Origin: Clostridia bacterium
GTDB lineage: Bacteria > Bacillota > DSM-521 > Neomoorellales > Neomoorellaceae
NCBI GenBank assembly: GCA_030445875.1
Contig: JASUSX010000041.1
Location: forward strand, 1 to 11,442
Direction: 5' to 3'
DNA length: 11,442 nt
A model generated the notes under the pieces. It ran no database searches. It worked only from the letters and a program-made list of their open reading frames with translations, and was not told where the DNA came from. The position numbers and the translations under genes are program-made. This document shows, piece after piece, positions 1-6,894 of the stretch. The stretch's first letter is position 1, and the number at the start of each line of letters is the position of its first letter.

Positions 1-62
1 GTCGGTAGAGCACCTGACTTTTAATCAGGGTGTCCGGAGTTCGAATCTCCGATGGCTCACCA
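1..62 (+). tRNA. tRNA-Lys (TTT), 5' end cut by window
   Basis: This is the 3' part of a lysine tRNA. The anticodon stem is 13-17 paired with 25-29, the loop is 18-24, and the anticodon TTT is at 20-22. The T arm carries the usual GTTCGAATC loop. The 3' acceptor strand is 52-58, the discriminator A is 59, and CCA is encoded at 60-62. The 5' acceptor strand and part of the D arm lie before base 1. It heads a three-tRNA cluster with only 8 nt to the next tRNA, so the three are probably processed from one transcript. Confidence 0.95.
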
Positions 63-70
63 GATAACGC

Positions 71-145
71 GGCCCGTTGGTCAAGAGGTTAAGACACGAG
101 CCTTTCACGCTCGTAACGGGGGTTCGATTCCCCCACGGGTCACCA
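71..145 (+). tRNA. tRNA-Glu (TTC)
   Basis: This is a complete glutamate tRNA. Acceptor strand 71-77 pairs with 135-141, including one G-T pair. The anticodon stem is 97-101 with 109-113, and the anticodon TTC is at 104-106. The T loop has the GGTTCGATTCC pattern and CCA is encoded at 143-145. Its 5' end is 8 nt after the lysine tRNA and its 3' end is 5 nt before the aspartate tRNA. Confidence 0.97.
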
Positions 146-150
146 TACCT

Positions 151-227
151 GGAGCCGTAGTGTAGTGGTCTAACATGTCGGCCTGTCACGCCGAAGATCG
201 CGGGTTCAACTCCCGTCGGCTCCGCCA
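151..227 (+). tRNA. tRNA-Asp (GTC)
   Basis: This is a complete aspartate tRNA. Acceptor strand 151-157 pairs perfectly with 217-223. The anticodon stem is 178-182 with 190-194, and the anticodon GTC is at 185-187. The discriminator G is 224 and CCA is encoded at 225-227. It is the last tRNA of the cluster and is followed 12 nt later by an intrinsic terminator. Confidence 0.97.
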
Positions 228-235
228 CGAAATTG

Positions 236-260
236 AAAAGCCCCGGAGAGGGGCTTTTTT
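236..260. terminator. bidirectional intrinsic terminator between tRNA cluster and gntR
   Basis: A stem GCCCC (240-244) / GGGGC (250-254) with a 5-nt loop is followed on the plus strand by six T (255-260). On the minus strand it is followed by four T (complement of 236-239). It lies between the convergent tRNA-Asp gene and the stop codon of the GntR gene, so it can end both transcripts. Confidence 0.88.
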
Positions 261-262
261 GC

Positions 263-973
263 TTATTCCCTTTGCAACTCCCGTTCGACAAAACGCAGGT
301 GCTTGCAGATAGCCTGGCGGGCCGCACGGGGATTGTGGGCTCTGATGGCTTCATAAATCCGTTTGTGCTGCTCAAAAAGTAACTTTGGATTGCCAGGGGT
401 AGTATAGAGGCGCTGGCGGCTGGTCTTCAGTGTTTGACGCATGGTATCGGAAACGGTATGCATCAGGCGCACCAGGACGGAATTGCGGGCCGCCTCGGCT
501 ATAGCCAGGTGAAAGCGCAGGTCGGCCTCTTCCCCCAGAGTGCCCTTTTGCAAGTCGCGCTCCATTTCCTGTAAAAGCTCGGCCATCCTGTCCAAATCTT
601 CCTCCCCGGCGCGGTGGGCCGCCAGGTAGGCGGCCTCGCCTTCCAGGGCTTCCCGGACCTCCAGGAGCTCTATGGCCGCCTGGCGGTCCAGGAGCAGGGC
701 CATGGCCAGGGGCTCCACAATGGCCCCGTTGCGGATATTCTGGACAAAGGTACCCTCGCCTGGTCTTATGTCAACCACGCCCATGGCCGCCAGGGCGCTC
801 AGGGCCTCCCGGACGGAGGCACGGCTGACGGCCAGGCGCTCGGAGAGTTCCCGCTCTGAAGGCAGACGATCCCCGGCCTTCAGGTTGCCTTCGCCGATGA
901 GATTCTTGATCTGCTGGACGATCTCTTCGTAGATCTTCTTCGTACGGATAGGTCGCAGGTCCACCTGCTCCAC
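263..973 (-). CDS. GntR-family (FadR/LldR subfamily, FCD domain) transcriptional regulator
   Basis: This is a DNA-binding regulator of 236 residues, the usual length for FCD-type GntR proteins. Residues about 10-77 form the winged helix-turn-helix, with the typical GDRLPSERELSERL and VSRASVREAL stretches and the wing ending RPGEGTFV. Residues about 95-230 form an FCD ligand domain in which D151, H155, H203 and H225 match the Asp/His metal-and-ligand pattern of the family. It starts at GTG (971-973). No better upstream start is visible and the SD is weak; a GTG three codons in is an alternative. It is the last gene after lutB, across a 53-nt gap, which suggests co-transcription and autoregulation. 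The FadR/LldR/PdhR group commonly senses lactate, pyruvate or other organic acids and represses its own operon. That it controls this operon through the sites near 6844-6876 is inference; the true ligand cannot be read from sequence. Confidence 0.93.
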   Translation of the reverse strand: MEQVDLRPIRTKKIYEEIVQQIKNLIGEGNLKAGDRLPSERELSERLAVSRASVREALSALAAMGVVDIRPGEGTFVQNIRNGAIVEPLAMALLLDRQAAIELLEVREALEGEAAYLAAHRAGEEDLDRMAELLQEMERDLQKGTLGEEADLRFHLAIAEAARNSVLVRLMHTVSDTMRQTLKTSRQRLYTTPGNPKLLFEQHKRIYEAIRAHNPRAARQAICKHLRFVERELQRE

Positions 974-1026
974 CCCCCGAAAATAGGGTCCTACTAAAAA
1001 TAGATCCGTTGGAATTGAAGTTGCTT

Positions 1027-3309
1027 CTAAGGTGAGGCAGGTTCCTTGCAGCCACTTGTTGCGCCCTTATCCTCCCCGGCCGCCAGGATCTCGGCCGTAT
1101 GCTTGACCTGGACAGGGCTTCCCGCCTGGTCCAGGCCGCCGCGGATCTGCAGGACGCATCCGGGGCAGTCTACCGCCACCACAGCGGCGCCGCTCTCCTT
1201 AATATTCTTCAGCTTGCGTTCCAGGATGGGCCGGCTGATCTCCGGGTACTTAATGCTATAAGACCCGCCGAAGCCGCAGCAGCGGTCGCTTTCCTGCATC
1301 TCTACCAGTTCTATACCGGGTTGACGCTGTAAAACCTGCCGGGCCACCTGGTCCAGGCCCAGGTGGCGCTTAAAGTGGCAGGAGTCGTGGTAGGTGACTT
1401 TGACTGGCTGGCCGCCGGGGCCTGGGGATCCAGGCTGTTCCTGCTGGCTGGCGGCTTCAGCTATCCCTGGAACCATACCAGGGGCTTGGCCGGGCCGTTC
1501 CCGTTGGCTTTGCTCCTGAGGCCCACCAGTTTCTAACTCGTTCACCAGCTCGGTAAAGTCCTTCACCTTCGCCGCCAGGGCCCGGGCCCGCCCTTCCCAC
1601 TCCCGGTCGCCGGCCAGGAGCGCGGGGAAATCCTGCTTTAAGGCCACGGCGCAGGTGGGACAGGCGGTGACCACCACGTCGGCCCGCGCCTCCTCCAGGG
1701 CAGCGATATTCTGCCGCGCTAGCCTAATAGCCGTGTCCCGGTCGCCGGCGTAAGTGGCCGGGGCACCGCAGCAGGCCTGGTTCTGGGGGAAGACTACCTG
1801 GACCCCATGCTGGTTCAGGACCTTGAAGACGCTTTCCCCGATCTCCGGGTAGGCGAAATCGATGACGCAGCCGCTGTAGAAGGCGGCCTTCAGGCGCGGT
1901 TGGGCAACCGGCTGCTCCAGGCATTTAACCCGGTCGCGCAGGGGTACCCGGGCGATAGCCGGCAGGCTACGCCCGGCGGTAAGATCGCTAAAAGACAGGG
2001 GTAGGTGGCGGATGAGGGGCCGCCCGTGGGTCACCGGACCCTGGAGGCGGGCGGCGGCCCGCAACAGGGTGTGCATGAGTTTGGGCTTAGCCACCACGCC
2101 GTGGAGGGCGATACGATAGCCGCTGGAAAGGCCCTGCTTCTCAACAACTCGCTCCCGGAGCTTAAGAACCAGGTCAGGGATGTTAATCTGCGCCGGGCAG
2201 ACCTCCGCGCAGCGGCGGCAGCCGATGCACAGGCTCTGGGGGTCGGCGGCGTCCTCCAGGGAGTTGAAGAAGGCTGTCAGGATGCTGCCGATGCCACCGC
2301 TATAAATATAGCCGTAGACCTGGCCGCTGACCAGCTGGAAGACCGGACAAACGTTAGTGCAGGAAGCGCAGCGGATGCACTGCAGCGCCTCTTTGAAGAC
2401 CGGGTCGGCGGCCATGCGGGTGCGGCCGTTATCCAGGAGAACGACGTGGAGTTCCTTTATCCCCTCGCCATCGCCCTGCCAGGCCGGCACCGGGCCGGTA
2501 ATCATGGTCACGTAGCTGGTAATGGGCTGGGCCGTGCCGCTGCGGGGCAGGGCCTCCAGGATGGGGACAATGTCCTTCAGCCGCGGCACCAGTTTCTCGT
2601 AGCCAACAATGGCCACATGGACCGGCGGTACCGTCGTGGTCAGGCGGGCGTTACCCTCATTGGTGCAGATAACGATGGTCCCCGTCTCGGCCACGGCGAT
2701 ATTGGCGCCGCTGATGCCCATGCCGGCGGTAAGGAATTTTTTTCTCAGCTCCCGGCGGGCGATACGGACCATGTTTTTAATGTCCGGCTCCACCGGCTCG
2801 CCCAGATAACGGCTGAAGACCCGGGCCACCTCCTCCTTGGGGAGGTGGATGGCCGGCATGACCATGTGGGAAGGCCGTTCACCGGGCATGAGCTGGAGGA
2901 TCCACTCCGCCAGGTCCGTCTCGTGAGGGTTGAGACCCCGCTCCTGGAGGTACTCATTGAGGTGGATCTCTTCTGAGGCAAAGGATTTGGACTTCACGAT
3001 GTCGGTAACACCGTGTTCTTTGGCCACCTGGTAGATATATTCCCTGGCGGTAGCTGCGTCCGGGGCGCGGAACACCCTGCCACCGCGAGCTTCCACGGCC
3101 TGGGTGAACTGGGCGGCCAGTTCCTCGTAGTGGCCGGCGGCGTCAGACTTAATGGCGGCAATCCTCTTCCTCAAGGCCTCAAAGTCCCGGCCGGCGTAGA
3201 CCTCTTCCCGGGAAACGACATAGGAATCGGCAAAGCGGCCCAGGGCGCCCCGCAGGCTGGCGTTGTCCAGGGCCTGGCGAATACGCCGGCGGAATTCTTT
3301 AGCGGCCAT
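1027..3309 (-). CDS. lutB: LutB-LutA fusion: LUD-domain, two-[4Fe-4S], two-CCG iron-sulfur oxidoreductase
   Basis: This 760-residue protein joins two subunits that are separate in the Bacillus LutABC and E. coli/Shewanella lactate systems. The N-terminal part is LutB/LldF-like. It has a LUD domain (about 60-295, with the AETGTIVICTNEGN stretch) and two ferredoxin-type clusters with ligands C311/C314/C317/C321 and C361/C364/C367/C371. The C-terminal part is LutA/LldE-like, with two CCG domains. The first has C481, C513-C514, C550 and C553; the second has C644, C677-C678, C715 and C718. A Gln/Pro/Gly-rich linker (about 592-635) separates the two CCG domains. I start it at the ATG 3307-3309: an AAGGTGA ribosome site lies 5 nt upstream (3315-3321), and the start overlaps the lutC stop by 11 nt, so translation is probably coupled. 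With LutC it would oxidise L-lactate to pyruvate. The substrate is inferred from family only. Confidence 0.9.
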   Translation of the reverse strand: MAAKEFRRRIRQALDNASLRGALGRFADSYVVSREEVYAGRDFEALRKRIAAIKSDAAGHYEELAAQFTQAVEARGGRVFRAPDAATAREYIYQVAKEHGVTDIVKSKSFASEEIHLNEYLQERGLNPHETDLAEWILQLMPGERPSHMVMPAIHLPKEEVARVFSRYLGEPVEPDIKNMVRIARRELRKKFLTAGMGISGANIAVAETGTIVICTNEGNARLTTTVPPVHVAIVGYEKLVPRLKDIVPILEALPRSGTAQPITSYVTMITGPVPAWQGDGEGIKELHVVLLDNGRTRMAADPVFKEALQCIRCASCTNVCPVFQLVSGQVYGYIYSGGIGSILTAFFNSLEDAADPQSLCIGCRRCAEVCPAQINIPDLVLKLRERVVEKQGLSSGYRIALHGVVAKPKLMHTLLRAAARLQGPVTHGRPLIRHLPLSFSDLTAGRSLPAIARVPLRDRVKCLEQPVAQPRLKAAFYSGCVIDFAYPEIGESVFKVLNQHGVQVVFPQNQACCGAPATYAGDRDTAIRLARQNIAALEEARADVVVTACPTCAVALKQDFPALLAGDREWEGRARALAAKVKDFTELVNELETGGPQEQSQRERPGQAPGMVPGIAEAASQQEQPGSPGPGGQPVKVTYHDSCHFKRHLGLDQVARQVLQRQPGIELVEMQESDRCCGFGGSYSIKYPEISRPILERKLKNIKESGAAVVAVDCPGCVLQIRGGLDQAGSPVQVKHTAEILAAGEDKGATSGCKEPASP

Positions 3310-3859
3310 TACCGTCACCTTCTTCCCCCACCAGGACAATTAATAGCCTTTCGGGCCCATGAACACCGATGGTCAGGCTCCGCTCGATGTCGGCCGTACG
3401 GCTGGGTCCCGTCACCAGGGTAAAATAGCCCGGCCAGCCCCCCTGCTCCAGGTAGGCCTCGATCACCTGGGTCAGGTTGACCCGCAGTCGTTCCTCCGGT
3501 AGTAAAGCGACGCAGGTTAAGGGGAGCATGGCTGCCAGGCGGGTTTTGAGGTCCGTGGCGTCCATGGCCAGGGTGCCCGTCTCGGCAATGCCGTAGTCAA
3601 ACTGGACGATGCCGCTATCGGCCTGGCGGGCAAATGCCGCGCCATCCTTCTCAATGCGGAAGCCCGCCTCTGCCAGGGCCCTTTCCACCCCTGCGGTTTG
3701 CACCAGGGGGGAATCTACCAGGGCGATCTTCGACCCCAGGGGCCGTAAAGCTTCCACCAGTTTAGGGGCAATTGCTCCCACCCTGGCTACCTGGACGACC
3801 TGGGCGCCCATTATTTCCGCCTGGCGGGTGAAAGTGGCGGTTAATTCCTTCTGGCTCAA
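3299..3859 (-). CDS. lutC: LutC/LldG-type LUD-domain protein
   Basis: This is the third subunit type of the LutABC (LldEFG) lactate utilisation complex, 186 residues from the chosen start. The LUD domain shows IAETGTLAMDA in the middle and TGPSRTADIERSL followed by GVHGPERLLIVLV near the end. These are the hallmark LutC segments. I prefer the TTG at 3857-3859 because a strong GGGAGGT site (3866-3872) lies 6 nt before it. A longer frame is open to 3928, but its extra codons run through the repeat element upstream and lack family resemblance. The gene's 3' end overlaps lutB by 11 nt. In other bacteria LutC is needed for growth on lactate, but its own chemistry is not settled. The gap to the preceding glcF-like gene is 138 nt and holds a repeat. 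Confidence 0.9.
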   Translation of the reverse strand: MSQKELTATFTRQAEIMGAQVVQVARVGAIAPKLVEALRPLGSKIALVDSPLVQTAGVERALAEAGFRIEKDGAAFARQADSGIVQFDYGIAETGTLAMDATDLKTRLAAMLPLTCVALLPEERLRVNLTQVIEAYLEQGGWPGYFTLVTGPSRTADIERSLTIGVHGPERLLIVLVGEEGDGNGR

Positions 3860-3884
3860 AATAAGACCTCCCATAAATGGATAT

Positions 3885-4031
3885 GAGAAATGAGAAGTGA
3901 GAGGAGAACCAGTGGCGTCAGTTTCCATTACCTTAAAAGTCCTCGTGTCACTTCTAAATGGCCAGCCATCCGATTTAGTAAATTCCCTTGCCAGTCTTTA
4001 TCCCACCTCACGCCTCCCACTTCCCACTTCC
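3885..4031. repeat. small element with imperfect terminal inverted repeats (MITE-like)
   Basis: Bases 3888-3904 and the reverse complement of 4013-4029 match at 14 of 17 positions, with all mismatches A/G. Both ends are purine-rich tandem copies of a GAAGTGRGA-type unit. They bracket about 145 nt that encodes no recognisable protein and is more AT-rich than its surroundings. The right end lies inside the last codons of the glcF-like gene and the left end lies just upstream of lutC. No clear target-site duplication is seen. It could instead be an intergenic repeat family of another kind, or local simple sequence; the decisive test is whether it recurs elsewhere in the genome. Confidence 0.5.
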
Positions 4032-5293
4032 TGCCCGGCGTAGGCCTGCTCCAGCACCTGGACGACGTGCACGACCCGCGGCGCAAGCCCCGCCTGGGCC
4101 AGGCCATCCTCCAGTTGCATGCGGCAGGCCGGGCAACTGGTAACCACCGTGCCGGCACCGGTGTCCCTAATGGCCGCCACCTTGCGGGCCTGCACCTGCA
4201 TAGACATATCGTAATTGGTCAAGCTGAAGGAACCGGCGCTGCCGCAGCAGCGGTCGGCGTTCTTCATTTCTACCAGCTCCACCCCCGGGATGGCGCGTAG
4301 GATCTGGCGCGGATCGCTGCTAATGCCCTGCCCCCGCACCAGGTGGCATGGGTCATGGTAAGTTACCTGGAGGGGCAAAGCTGCCGCTGGCTGGCGGAAG
4401 TCGATTTGCATCAGCAACTCGTTGATATCCCTGGTCCGGCCGGCCAGGGCTCGGGCCGCCTCCCCCTGGGGCGCCCCCTCCAGGAGCTGGGGGTAAAAAT
4501 GCTTCCAGGCTTCGCCGCAGGTAGCGCAGGCCACCACCAGGTAGTCAAACTTATAGCCCTGGAAGGTCTGCAGGTTGGAGGCAGCCATCTCCCGCGCCGT
4601 CGGGATGTCGCCGTGGACCAGGGTGGGGATGCCGCAGCAGTGCTGATCCCGGGGGATGACGACCTCCACGTCGTTGGCCAGCAGGACGTTGACCACCGCC
4701 CGGCCGATGTCGGTGTAGATATAATTCTCCAGGCAACCGGTAAAAAAGGCCACCCTGGCCCCGGGTTTTACAGGACGAATGACCTCCGGGAATTCCTCTT
4801 TGAGGGTCCTTTTGGCCAGGGGAGGCAATACCCGCCGCAGTTCCAGCCCGATGGGGAAGCGGGGGTTACAGCGCTGGATTTCCGGCCGGTAACGCAGGGC
4901 CAGGGACTGGAAATGGCGGCCGGTTTTCAGGGCCGTATCGAAGAGCCAGGGGCGCTTCAAACCCTGGAAAATAACCCTTTTCAACCAAGGTAGGCCCTTT
5001 TCCCGCACCATGGCGGCCCGGGCAGCCAGGATCACTGCATCGACCCGTACCCCGCTGGGGCAATTGGCAACGCAGGCCATGCAGGTAAGGCAAAAAAGCA
5101 GCTTTTCCGCCAGGGAATGGGTGGCCAGGATCTCCCCCCTTAAGTAGGCATAAGCCAGCTGGATCTTGCCCCGGGCCACCGCCGCCTCCCGCAGGGTCTC
5201 TTTATATAAAGGGCAAACGGCCTGGCAGTTGCCGCATTTCATGCATTTAGCCATCTCTTCCTCTACCAGTTTGAGATCCTCCAAATAGCCCAT
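3998..5293 (-). CDS. glcF: GlcF-type iron-sulfur subunit (two [4Fe-4S], two CCG domains)
   Basis: This 431-residue protein is an electron-transfer partner for a GlcD-type dehydrogenase. Two ferredoxin-like motifs near the N-terminus have ligands C17/C20/C23/C27 and C68/C71/C74/C78. Two cysteine-rich CCG domains follow, as in GlcF, GlpC and heterodisulfide reductase HdrB: C187, C219-C220, C256, C259, and C316, C349-C350, C387, C390. No transmembrane segment is evident, so membrane contact would be peripheral. The ATG at 5291-5293 follows the glcD stop by 6 nt, and its ribosome site (AAAGGAG) overlaps the end of glcD, indicating coupled translation. The last ten or so residues, after about residue 421, are encoded by the inverted-repeat element and look non-native. 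Whether the pair handles D-lactate or glycolate is not decidable here. Confidence 0.9.
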   Translation of the reverse strand: MGYLEDLKLVEEEMAKCMKCGNCQAVCPLYKETLREAAVARGKIQLAYAYLRGEILATHSLAEKLLFCLTCMACVANCPSGVRVDAVILAARAAMVREKGLPWLKRVIFQGLKRPWLFDTALKTGRHFQSLALRYRPEIQRCNPRFPIGLELRRVLPPLAKRTLKEEFPEVIRPVKPGARVAFFTGCLENYIYTDIGRAVVNVLLANDVEVVIPRDQHCCGIPTLVHGDIPTAREMAASNLQTFQGYKFDYLVVACATCGEAWKHFYPQLLEGAPQGEAARALAGRTRDINELLMQIDFRQPAAALPLQVTYHDPCHLVRGQGISSDPRQILRAIPGVELVEMKNADRCCGSAGSFSLTNYDMSMQVQARKVAAIRDTGAGTVVTSCPACRMQLEDGLAQAGLAPRVVHVVQVLEQAYAGQEVGSGRREVG

Positions 5294-5299
5294 AGCGGC

Positions 5300-6700
5300 T
5301 CACTCCTTTGCTGGCAGGGGGCCAACCAGTTTCCCCGGGTTCAGGATCCCCAGGGGGTCCAGGGCCTGCTTTATCCGCTGCATAACAGCCACGCCGCTGG
5401 CGCCGAATTCCAGCTCCATGTACTTCTGCTTGGCCACACCGATACCGTGCTCACCGCTTAAGGTGCCGCCCAGTTCAATAGCTGTATGGAAGATTTCGTC
5501 GACAGCCCGGTGCACCCGCTCCATCTCCGCCCCATCGCGCTCGTCGCAGGTAATGGTCGGATGCAGGTTGCCGTCGCCTGCATGGCCGTAAGTGGCCACC
5601 GTTACGTTGTACTTCTGGGCGATCCTGTCCAGGGCCAGGAGCATCTCCGGTATTTTGCTCCGGGGAACGGTGGCATCCTCCAGGACGGTGGTCGGCCGCA
5701 GCCGGGCGCAGGCCGGTAAGGCTGCCCGCCGGGCCGTCCACAGGTTTTCCCGCTCGGCATCGTCCCTGGCTATCTGCACCCGGCCGCCGTTTTCCCGGCA
5801 GACCTGTTCCACAATAGCCGCTTCCTTTTCGACCACCGCCGGGATGCCGTCTACCTCCAGCAGGAGCACCGCCGCCGCCTCTATGGGCAGGCCGGCCTGG
5901 CAGTAGGCTTCCACCGTACGGATAGTGACGTTGTCCATGATCTCCATGGTCGCCGGGATCACTTTATGGGCCACAATACCGTTGATCGTCCGGGCGGCCC
6001 CCTCCAGCCGATCAAAGATGGCCAGCATACTCCGCCGCGCTTCCGGGGCGGGGATCAGGCGCACGGTAATGGCCGTCATAATACCCAGGGTGCCCTCGCT
6101 GCCGCAGAAGAGCTTCACCAGGTCGTAACCGCTGACGTTTTTCACCGTCTTACCACCACAGTGGAAGACGGTGCCGTCAGCCAGGACTACCTCCAAGCCC
6201 ATAACATAATCCTTCGTAACGCCGTATTTCAGGCCCCGCAGGCCCCCGGAGGATTCGGCCACGCTGCCGCCCATGGTGGCCGTAGTCACGCTGCCCGGAT
6301 CGGGGGGATAAATCAGGCCGTGGGGGGCAACGGCGTCGTTCAGTTCCTGGATGACCACCCCCGGCTGGACAGTAGCCGTCAGGTTGGCAATATCCAGATC
6401 CAGGATCTTGTTCATCTCCACAAAGGAGATAACCAGGCCATCCTCCCGGGGAATAACGCCGCCGCTCAAATTGGTCCCCGCCCCCCGGGGATAGACCGGC
6501 ACCCGGTAGCGCGTTGCCACCTGCATAATCCGGGCCACTTCCTCCGTCGACTGCGGCAGGGCCACAGCCAGGGGCAGGTGCTTGGGCTGGGCCGCCGCGG
6601 CATCAAAGGCATAGCACCAGCGTTCCTCCGGTTCCGTCAGCAGCCGCTCCCGGCTTAAAATAGCCTGGAGTTCCCTTAAAAAATCCTCCTGGGCCGCCAA
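5300..6700 (-). CDS. glcD: GlcD-type FAD-binding 2-hydroxyacid dehydrogenase (D-lactate or glycolate)
   Basis: This is a flavoprotein of 466 residues, the normal size for GlcD/Dld-II. The PCMH-type FAD-binding domain spans about 40-217 and shows PRGAGTNLSGG (71-81), PPDPGS (132-137) and the GYDLVKLFCGSEGTLG segment (191-206). The FAD-oxidase C-terminal domain contains GHAGDGNLHP (372-381), SGEHGIG (415-421) and NPGKL (454-458). It would oxidise D-lactate to pyruvate or glycolate to glyoxylate in the cytoplasm and hand electrons to the adjacent GlcF-type protein. The start is TTG (6698-6700), fixed by a very strong GGGGGAGGG ribosome site at 6707-6715. It is the first gene of the operon. The electron-bifurcating lactate dehydrogenase of Acetobacterium uses a related subunit, but with EtfA/EtfB genes alongside; none is present here. 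Confidence 0.92.
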   Translation of the reverse strand: MAAQEDFLRELQAILSRERLLTEPEERWCYAFDAAAAQPKHLPLAVALPQSTEEVARIMQVATRYRVPVYPRGAGTNLSGGVIPREDGLVISFVEMNKILDLDIANLTATVQPGVVIQELNDAVAPHGLIYPPDPGSVTTATMGGSVAESSGGLRGLKYGVTKDYVMGLEVVLADGTVFHCGGKTVKNVSGYDLVKLFCGSEGTLGIMTAITVRLIPAPEARRSMLAIFDRLEGAARTINGIVAHKVIPATMEIMDNVTIRTVEAYCQAGLPIEAAAVLLLEVDGIPAVVEKEAAIVEQVCRENGGRVQIARDDAERENLWTARRAALPACARLRPTTVLEDATVPRSKIPEMLLALDRIAQKYNVTVATYGHAGDGNLHPTITCDERDGAEMERVHRAVDEIFHTAIELGGTLSGEHGIGVAKQKYMELEFGASGVAVMQRIKQALDPLGILNPGKLVGPLPAKE

Positions 6701-6782
6701 AGTGATCCCTCCCCCATTAGTCCCGCTAAAGGTAATTGCAAACCGCTGTTGCTAACCTCCCGCCATACTATCCAGCCTGGCC

Positions 6783-6797
6783 GGTACAATTTGTACC
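6783..6797. promoter_or_regulatory. perfect 15-nt palindrome in operon leader
   Basis: GGTACAA (6783-6789) and TTGTACC (6791-6797) are perfect inverted repeats around a single base. The site lies 60-80 nt downstream of the predicted transcription start of the glcD operon. It may be a DNA operator, or a short RNA hairpin in the leader. The protein that binds it is unknown. Confidence 0.45.
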
Positions 6798-6801
6798 CAG
6801 A

Positions 6802-6825
6802 GTCACAATGTCGCAAGGGTCGCAA
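6802..6825. repeat. three tandem GTCRCAA repeats in operon leader
   Basis: GTCACAA (6802-6808), GTCGCAA (6810-6816) and GTCGCAA (6819-6825) occur in direct repeat at 8- and 9-nt spacing. They lie next to the palindrome at 6783-6797 and inside the predicted leader. The close phasing suggests a protein-binding array, although a chance origin is possible for such short units. Confidence 0.4.
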
Positions 6826-6843
6826 TGGTCCGCCAATTTCGTC

Positions 6844-6854
6844 TGGCCTGACCA
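6844..6854. promoter_or_regulatory. candidate GntR/FCD operator, TGGCCTGACCA
   Basis: This 11-nt near-palindrome (TGG-N5-CCA) matches, as I recall them, the E. coli LldR core TGGCCCTACCA at 9 of 11 positions and the FadR core TGGTCCGACCA at 9 of 11. It would lie a few bases downstream of the predicted start of transcription, where a bound repressor would block the polymerase. The cognate regulator would be the FCD-domain protein encoded at the end of the same operon. A weaker related site, TGGTCCGCCA, is at 6826-6835. Confidence 0.5.
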
Positions 6855-6858
6855 CCTG

Positions 6859-6876
6859 ATGGTTCTATTATACCAT
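6859..6876. promoter_or_regulatory. inverted repeat ATGGT-N8-ACCAT overlapping the -10 box
   Basis: ATGGT (6859-6863) and ACCAT (6872-6876) are inverted around 8 nt. The repeat covers the -10 hexamer of the glcD operon promoter. Its position suggests a repressor site. The spacing is longer than usual for FadR-type operators, so it may belong to another regulator or be fortuitous. Confidence 0.4.
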
Positions 6877-6894
6877 TTTTTTGCTGCAATTCAA
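6867..6894 (-). promoter_or_regulatory. sigma-A-type promoter of the glcD-glcF-lutC-lutB-gntR operon
   Basis: Read on the minus strand, a perfect TATAAT (complement of 6867-6872) is preceded by TG at the extended -10 position. It lies 16 nt after TTGAAT (complement of 6889-6894). Transcription would start near 6860, giving a leader of about 160 nt before the TTG start of glcD. This explains most of the non-coding stretch 6701-6914, together with the repeats listed separately. Confidence 0.75.

Noticed and set aside
25..375. 116-codon plus-strand frame across the tRNA genes
   Set aside because: It reads straight through tRNA-Glu, tRNA-Asp and the terminator, so it is not a gene.
2005..2976. 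323-codon open frame on the plus strand, antisense to lutB
   Set aside because: It lies wholly inside a convincing iron-sulfur gene on the other strand and matches no family I know. It has the composition expected from the reverse complement of a GC-rich gene.
6802..6825. CRISPR-like array
   Set aside because: The repeats are only 7 nt with 1-2 nt between them. No spacer structure or cas gene is present.
6701..6860. Known riboswitch or T-box in the glcD leader
   Set aside because: I looked for T-box, purine, cobalamin and glycine riboswitch hallmarks and saw none. No terminator hairpin with a T-run lies before the glcD start.
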